Shown: positions 7,030 through 9,267 of the stretch, one piece after another
How positions within the stretch are numbered: position 1 is the stretch's first letter
Layout of the letters: every line of letters begins with the position of its first letter
NCBI GenBank assembly: GCA_945911685.1
Contig: CAMEAW010000110.1
Location: 1 to 9,267 of the forward strand
DNA: 9,267 nt
From: Bordetella parapertussis
Lineage (GTDB): Bacteria; Pseudomonadota; Gammaproteobacteria; Burkholderiales; Burkholderiaceae_B
Reading direction: 5' to 3'
Notes under the pieces: model-generated
Seen by the model: only the letters and a program-made list of their open reading frames with translations
The model's database searches: none
What the model was told of the DNA's origin: nothing
Program-made: the position numbers and the translations under genes

Positions 7030-7033
7030 ACTC
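6983..7033 (-). pseudogene. Relic of a Bug (TctC) gene 3' end
   Basis: Read on the minus strand in the frame of the tca stop at 6983-6985, this stretch encodes EYENRAIQAGQLVFNQ then stop. The intact Bug gene 70 bases to the right ends EKWNKVIKGGNLVLAQ then stop. Seven of sixteen residues are identical and most others are similar (R/K, A/V, F/L). It has no start and is too short to be a gene; it is best read as the decayed second copy produced by the tandem duplication. The alternative is the last remnant of a separate Bug paralogue. Confidence 0.55.
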
Positions 7034-7059
7034 GGTTAACCAGAGTGCTCAATCACTGA
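7030..7059 (+). pseudogene. dctM: Relic of the dctM 3' end
   Basis: On the plus strand this stretch encodes TRLTRVLNH then stop, matching the true DctM end TWLPRVLNH then stop 70 bases upstream. The stop codon and most codons match, and the CAT/CAC difference is silent. As 70 is not a multiple of three and a stop intervenes, it cannot be read as part of DctM. It overlaps the 3' end of the converging Bug gene. Confidence 0.6.
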
Positions 7060-7099
7060 GCTAATACCAAGTTCCCGCCCTTGATGACCTTGTTCCATT
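7030..7099. repeat. Tandem duplication at the dctM/bug junction, unit 2
   Basis: Second 70-bp unit, directly adjoining unit 1, with 49 of 70 positions identical overall. It carries the working Bug 3' end (the last fifteen codons, minus strand) plus the decayed dctM end. In this unit the relic dctM stop (7057-7059) and the Bug stop (7053-7055) overlap tail to tail, which is the likely original arrangement of the two genes. Confidence 0.7.
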
Positions 7100-8060
7100 T
7101 TTCAATTTCAACCGGTATACGGGCTTGAGCAGAAGCGGTACTGCCGCCAATGACAGTCATACCGATTGCACCAAATTTTTCGATGACATCGGGTCGTTTG
7201 AGAATGATGTTGACTTCGAGGTTGAGCCTTGCCACGATCTCAGTGGGCGTGTTTGTTGGGGCAAATAGCGTGTAGTTTGTTGCTGCTTCATAGCCCGCCA
7301 AGCCCGCTTCGATAAAGGTTGGTACGTCTGGCAACGTGCTCGTGCGCGTAGCGCTGCCCACTGCTAAGGCGCGTGTTTTGCCGGCACGAATATTGGTCAA
7401 ATGTGCGGGAAGGCTATCGAGTGACATCGCCACGCGACCAGATAGCAAATCAGGCATAAATTGTGTGGTGCCGCGGTACGGAACATGCACGATATCTACG
7501 CCAGACATTTGCTTGAATAATTCCATATTCAAATGAACCTGACCACCTACACCCGATGAGGCATAGCTCAGTGCGCCGGGTTGTGCTTTGAGCAAGGCGA
7601 TCAATTCTTTTAAATCTTTTGCCGGGACGTCGAGGTTAACGACAAGTCCGACGAGGCCAAAGCCAATTTGCACAATGGGTAGCAAATCGCGTTTCATTTC
7701 AAAGCTCAGTGCAGGGTGCGCATGAGGCGCAATCGCGTAGTCAACAATGCTGCCGACCATCAGCGTGTAACCATCGGGTGCACTGCGGGCGAGTTGTGCC
7801 GCGCCAATCGTAGCGCCCGCACCAGGGCGATTTTCAACTGTGATGGTGTTATTCAACGCGGGTGCCAGTCGTTCGGCAATGATGCGCGTGACGGTATCGA
7901 CACCACCTCCGGCAGGGTAGGGTGAAATCATGGTGATTGGTTTGCTTGGCCATGCTTGTGCGCAAGCAAGGCTCGTAAACAGCGAGAGCGCTGTGCAAGT
8001 GAGAAAGCGTAACGATTTTGCACGATAAACTGGGATCTGATCGAAGAGGCAGTTGGACAT
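7053..8060 (-). CDS. Bug-family (TctC-type) periplasmic substrate-binding protein
   Basis: 335 residues from the ATG at 8060, preceded by AAAGG at 7 bases. An ATG at 8099, overlapping the upstream stop as ATGA, would give 348 residues but has no ribosome site and an atypical long N terminus. A basic region (YRAKSLRF), a hydrophobic core and ACAQA give a secretion signal with likely cleavage near residues 34-36. The Cys at 33 is not in a standard lipobox. Bug marks follow: WPSKPITMISPYPAGGGVD at 37-55 (the PxGGxxD loop that contacts the ligand carboxylate), ENRPGAGATIGA, APDGYTL, YASSGVGGQVHL and VPYRG. The protein should bind a carboxylate in the periplasm. No tctA or tctB membrane gene is in the window, so it is an orphan receptor here, as is common in Burkholderiales. 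It follows a dehydrogenase gene closely, so both are probably on one transcript. Its 3' end lies in the tandem duplication. Confidence 0.9.
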   Translation of the reverse strand: MSNCLFDQIPVYRAKSLRFLTCTALSLFTSLACAQAWPSKPITMISPYPAGGGVDTVTRIIAERLAPALNNTITVENRPGAGATIGAAQLARSAPDGYTLMVGSIVDYAIAPHAHPALSFEMKRDLLPIVQIGFGLVGLVVNLDVPAKDLKELIALLKAQPGALSYASSGVGGQVHLNMELFKQMSGVDIVHVPYRGTTQFMPDLLSGRVAMSLDSLPAHLTNIRAGKTRALAVGSATRTSTLPDVPTFIEAGLAGYEAATNYTLFAPTNTPTEIVARLNLEVNIILKRPDVIEKFGAIGMTVIGGSTASAQARIPVEIEKWNKVIKGGNLVLAQ

Positions 8061-8067
8061 GTTGAAA

Positions 8068-8072
8068 CCTTT
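8068..8072 (-). promoter_or_regulatory. Shine-Dalgarno that sets the Bug gene start
   Basis: On the minus strand AAAGG lies 7 bases before the ATG at 8060. Neither the ATG at 8099 nor that at 8087 has a recognisable box. The 8099 start could still be used by re-initiation at the ATGA overlap. Confidence 0.5.
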
Positions 8073-8095
8073 AAGTTTGGGATTCATGACAGGAC

Positions 8096-9082
8096 TCATT
8101 TTGAAACAGAGACCACTGAAGAAGGTGTCAGCCCTTTTGAAAAAGCGATTTGGCAGCCTAGCCCTTCGCGCGCGATATGATCAAAGCACTCATCGGTCCA
8201 GCAAAGTGAGTGTGGAGTCAATAGTACCTGTCGCATCTTGAGCAAGGGGTTCTCAGTTTGGATTGGCTCTTGTTCAAAGACATCAAGCCCAGCGCCGGCA
8301 ATGACCCCTTGATTTAACGCGTCGATCAAGGCAAGTTCATCTATGATTGGTCCGCGCGCCATATTGATGAGAAACGCGGATGATTTCATTTTTGACAGGC
8401 GTTCGCGGTTAATAATGTGACGAGTTTTTTCGTTTAAGACTAGGGTCGTCACTAAAAAATCACTTTGCGCTAACAATGTGTCTAGGTCAACCAGAGATGC
8501 CCCGCACGCAGAGACTGCGTCAGCTTGAACGAAGGGATCGCACGCCAGCATCCGCCAGCCAAAGGGGCGCGCCAGAGCAAGCAGTTCTAAGCCGATTCCC
8601 CCGGCGCCCAGCACGCCTAAGGTACGAGTGGTAAGGCCAAGACCCATGTGATTGGTGCGGGTGTTCCATTCGCCTTTGCGGATCAGGTTGTCTTTTGCGA
8701 ATAAACGCCCGGCCAGTGCAAAAATCATTGTGAGTGAAGCAACAGCAACAGGCCGACGAACCGCAATCGGCGTATTGGTTGTGAGAATGCCTTTCGCGGC
8801 CAAGGCGGCGACATCGACCGAGTCGTAGCCTACGCCGTGGCGCGAGACTAAGCGCACGCGACAGTCTGAGCGAGCAATCGACCTGGCGGTGACTGCGGGG
8901 CTGTTGACGTGCAAGCCATCATAGCGTGCCATGATGTCAGGCGTAATTTCGGTGACTGTTTCATCGATGAATTCCCAGTCGATATGTCGTTCTTGCTTCA
9001 AGAGTTCGAGCGGGCCTAAGCCAAAGCTCGGCGAACCGTCACTGGTCAGCAGATCTCGTGTGATCCCAAGGCGAAACGTCAT
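8096..9082 (-). CDS. NAD(P)-dependent D-isomer-specific 2-hydroxyacid dehydrogenase
   Basis: 328 residues, full family length. The ATG is preceded by GGAG at 7 bases, inside the last codons of the aldolase gene upstream. The substrate-binding domain is made of both ends (about 1-100 and 290-328), with RHGVGYDSVD at 81-90. The nucleotide-binding domain has GAGGIG at 159-164 and the acidic D182 that usually favours NAD over NADP. The catalytic trio is intact: R243 (MARGP), E272 (FEQEP) and H291 (TPHS). It should interconvert a 2-keto acid and a D-2-hydroxy acid in the cytoplasm; glyoxylate/hydroxypyruvate reductase and phosphoglycerate dehydrogenase are relatives. At 328 residues it has no C-terminal ACT domain, which argues against classical SerA. 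It lies between an aldolase gene (2 bases upstream) and the Bug gene, so it plausibly handles a product or substrate of the same pathway. Family sure, substrate unknown. Confidence 0.92.
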   Translation of the reverse strand: MTFRLGITRDLLTSDGSPSFGLGPLELLKQERHIDWEFIDETVTEITPDIMARYDGLHVNSPAVTARSIARSDCRVRLVSRHGVGYDSVDVAALAAKGILTTNTPIAVRRPVAVASLTMIFALAGRLFAKDNLIRKGEWNTRTNHMGLGLTTRTLGVLGAGGIGLELLALARPFGWRMLACDPFVQADAVSACGASLVDLDTLLAQSDFLVTTLVLNEKTRHIINRERLSKMKSSAFLINMARGPIIDELALIDALNQGVIAGAGLDVFEQEPIQTENPLLKMRQVLLTPHSLCWTDECFDHIAREGLGCQIAFSKGLTPSSVVSVSK

Positions 9083-9084
9083 GT

Positions 9085-9267
9085 TCAGGCTCCGGTTTTG
9101 ATATCGTCAATTAAAGTGCCCATGGCCTGTTGCAACAGACCCGAGTCTGTGCCTGCGGCCAGCATCGTATAGCCCATGGCTTTGGCACGTGCGATCCACG
9201 CTGGGTCCGTTGCCATGAAGCCCGCGATTTTGCCGTATTGTCGGGCGACGTTTGCCACGCGTGCCAT
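9085..9267 (-). CDS. Second HpcH/HpaI-family aldolase, C-terminal fragment (5' end outside window)
   Basis: The last 60 residues of a gene that runs off the right edge. The pattern AARQ-like helix, GKIAGFMATDPAWIARAKAMGYTMLAAGTDSGLL matches the final barrel strands of HpcH/HpaI aldolases (G-K-x-x-G, then A-x-x-x-G-x-x-x-(hydrophobic)-x-x-G-x-D). The Met at the window edge is probably internal, because the family needs about 190 more residues before it. The active-site half is not visible, so activity cannot be judged. It differs in sequence from the complete aldolase at 1869-2672 (where the equivalent part is VVAGMHTGSSKYSQRYIDQGF), so it is a paralogue and not a recent copy. It is the first visible gene of the minus-strand aldolase-dehydrogenase-Bug run; the dehydrogenase start is 2 bases after its TGA. 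Confidence 0.75.
   Translation of the reverse strand: MARVANVARQYGKIAGFMATDPAWIARAKAMGYTMLAAGTDSGLLQQAMGTLIDDIKTGA

Noticed and set aside
8060..8060. Lipoprotein start for the Bug protein (Cys at residue 33)
   Set aside because: The residues before the Cys are S-L-A, with Ser at -3, which does not fit the usual lipobox; ordinary signal-peptidase cleavage near ACAQA fits better.
1..9267. CRISPR arrays, insertion sequences, phage or defence genes, tRNA or rRNA
   Set aside because: No regularly spaced repeats, transposase, integrase or RNA-gene-like sequence were seen; the window is metabolic and transport genes throughout.

Overview
The window is a 9.3-kb piece of a catabolic and transport gene cluster, almost entirely coding. 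It most likely comes from a betaproteobacterium of the Burkholderiales, Alcaligenaceae-like. That guess rests on the mix of gene families: a Bug/TctC-type orphan receptor, a DctPQM TRAP transporter, HpcH/HpaI aldolases and a mandelate-racemase-type enolase. Moderate GC content and Shine-Dalgarno-led starts are compatible with it. No rRNA, tRNA, CRISPR array, insertion sequence or regulator gene was seen.

Layout. (1) Positions 2-1723, plus strand: the end of a SnoaL/NTF2-like protein, then a short-chain dehydrogenase-fold protein whose catalytic tetrad is replaced, then a carboxymuconolactone-decarboxylase-family protein with a lysine/alanine-rich tail. A perfect 19-bp hairpin at 1737-1778 closes this run. 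(2) Positions 1869-2672, minus strand: a complete HpcH/HpaI aldolase that shares this hairpin as a converging neighbour. It diverges from (3), a plus-strand run at 2854-6989: an enolase-superfamily dehydratase or racemase, then DctP (periplasmic binding protein), DctQ (small membrane subunit) and DctM (large permease). (4) Positions 7053-9267, minus strand: reading from the right edge, the C-terminal end of a second HpcH/HpaI aldolase, a D-2-hydroxyacid dehydrogenase and a Bug-family periplasmic binding protein, packed with gaps or overlaps of a few bases.

How the genes may work together (inference). TRAP and Bug receptors capture a carboxylate, plausibly a sugar acid. The enolase-superfamily enzyme would dehydrate it to a 2-keto-3-deoxy acid, one of the aldolases would cleave that to pyruvate plus an aldehyde, and the D-2-hydroxyacid dehydrogenase would interconvert a 2-keto and a 2-hydroxy acid. 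The substrate cannot be read from the sequence.

The most unusual points are two. First, an SDR-fold protein has lost all four catalytic positions (Asn, Ser, Tyr, Lys become Lys, Gly, Gly, Asn) in a gap-free alignment. Second, a decayed 70-bp tandem duplication sits exactly at the dctM/bug convergent junction. It leaves a relic of each gene's 3' end and implies that the two genes once overlapped tail to tail.
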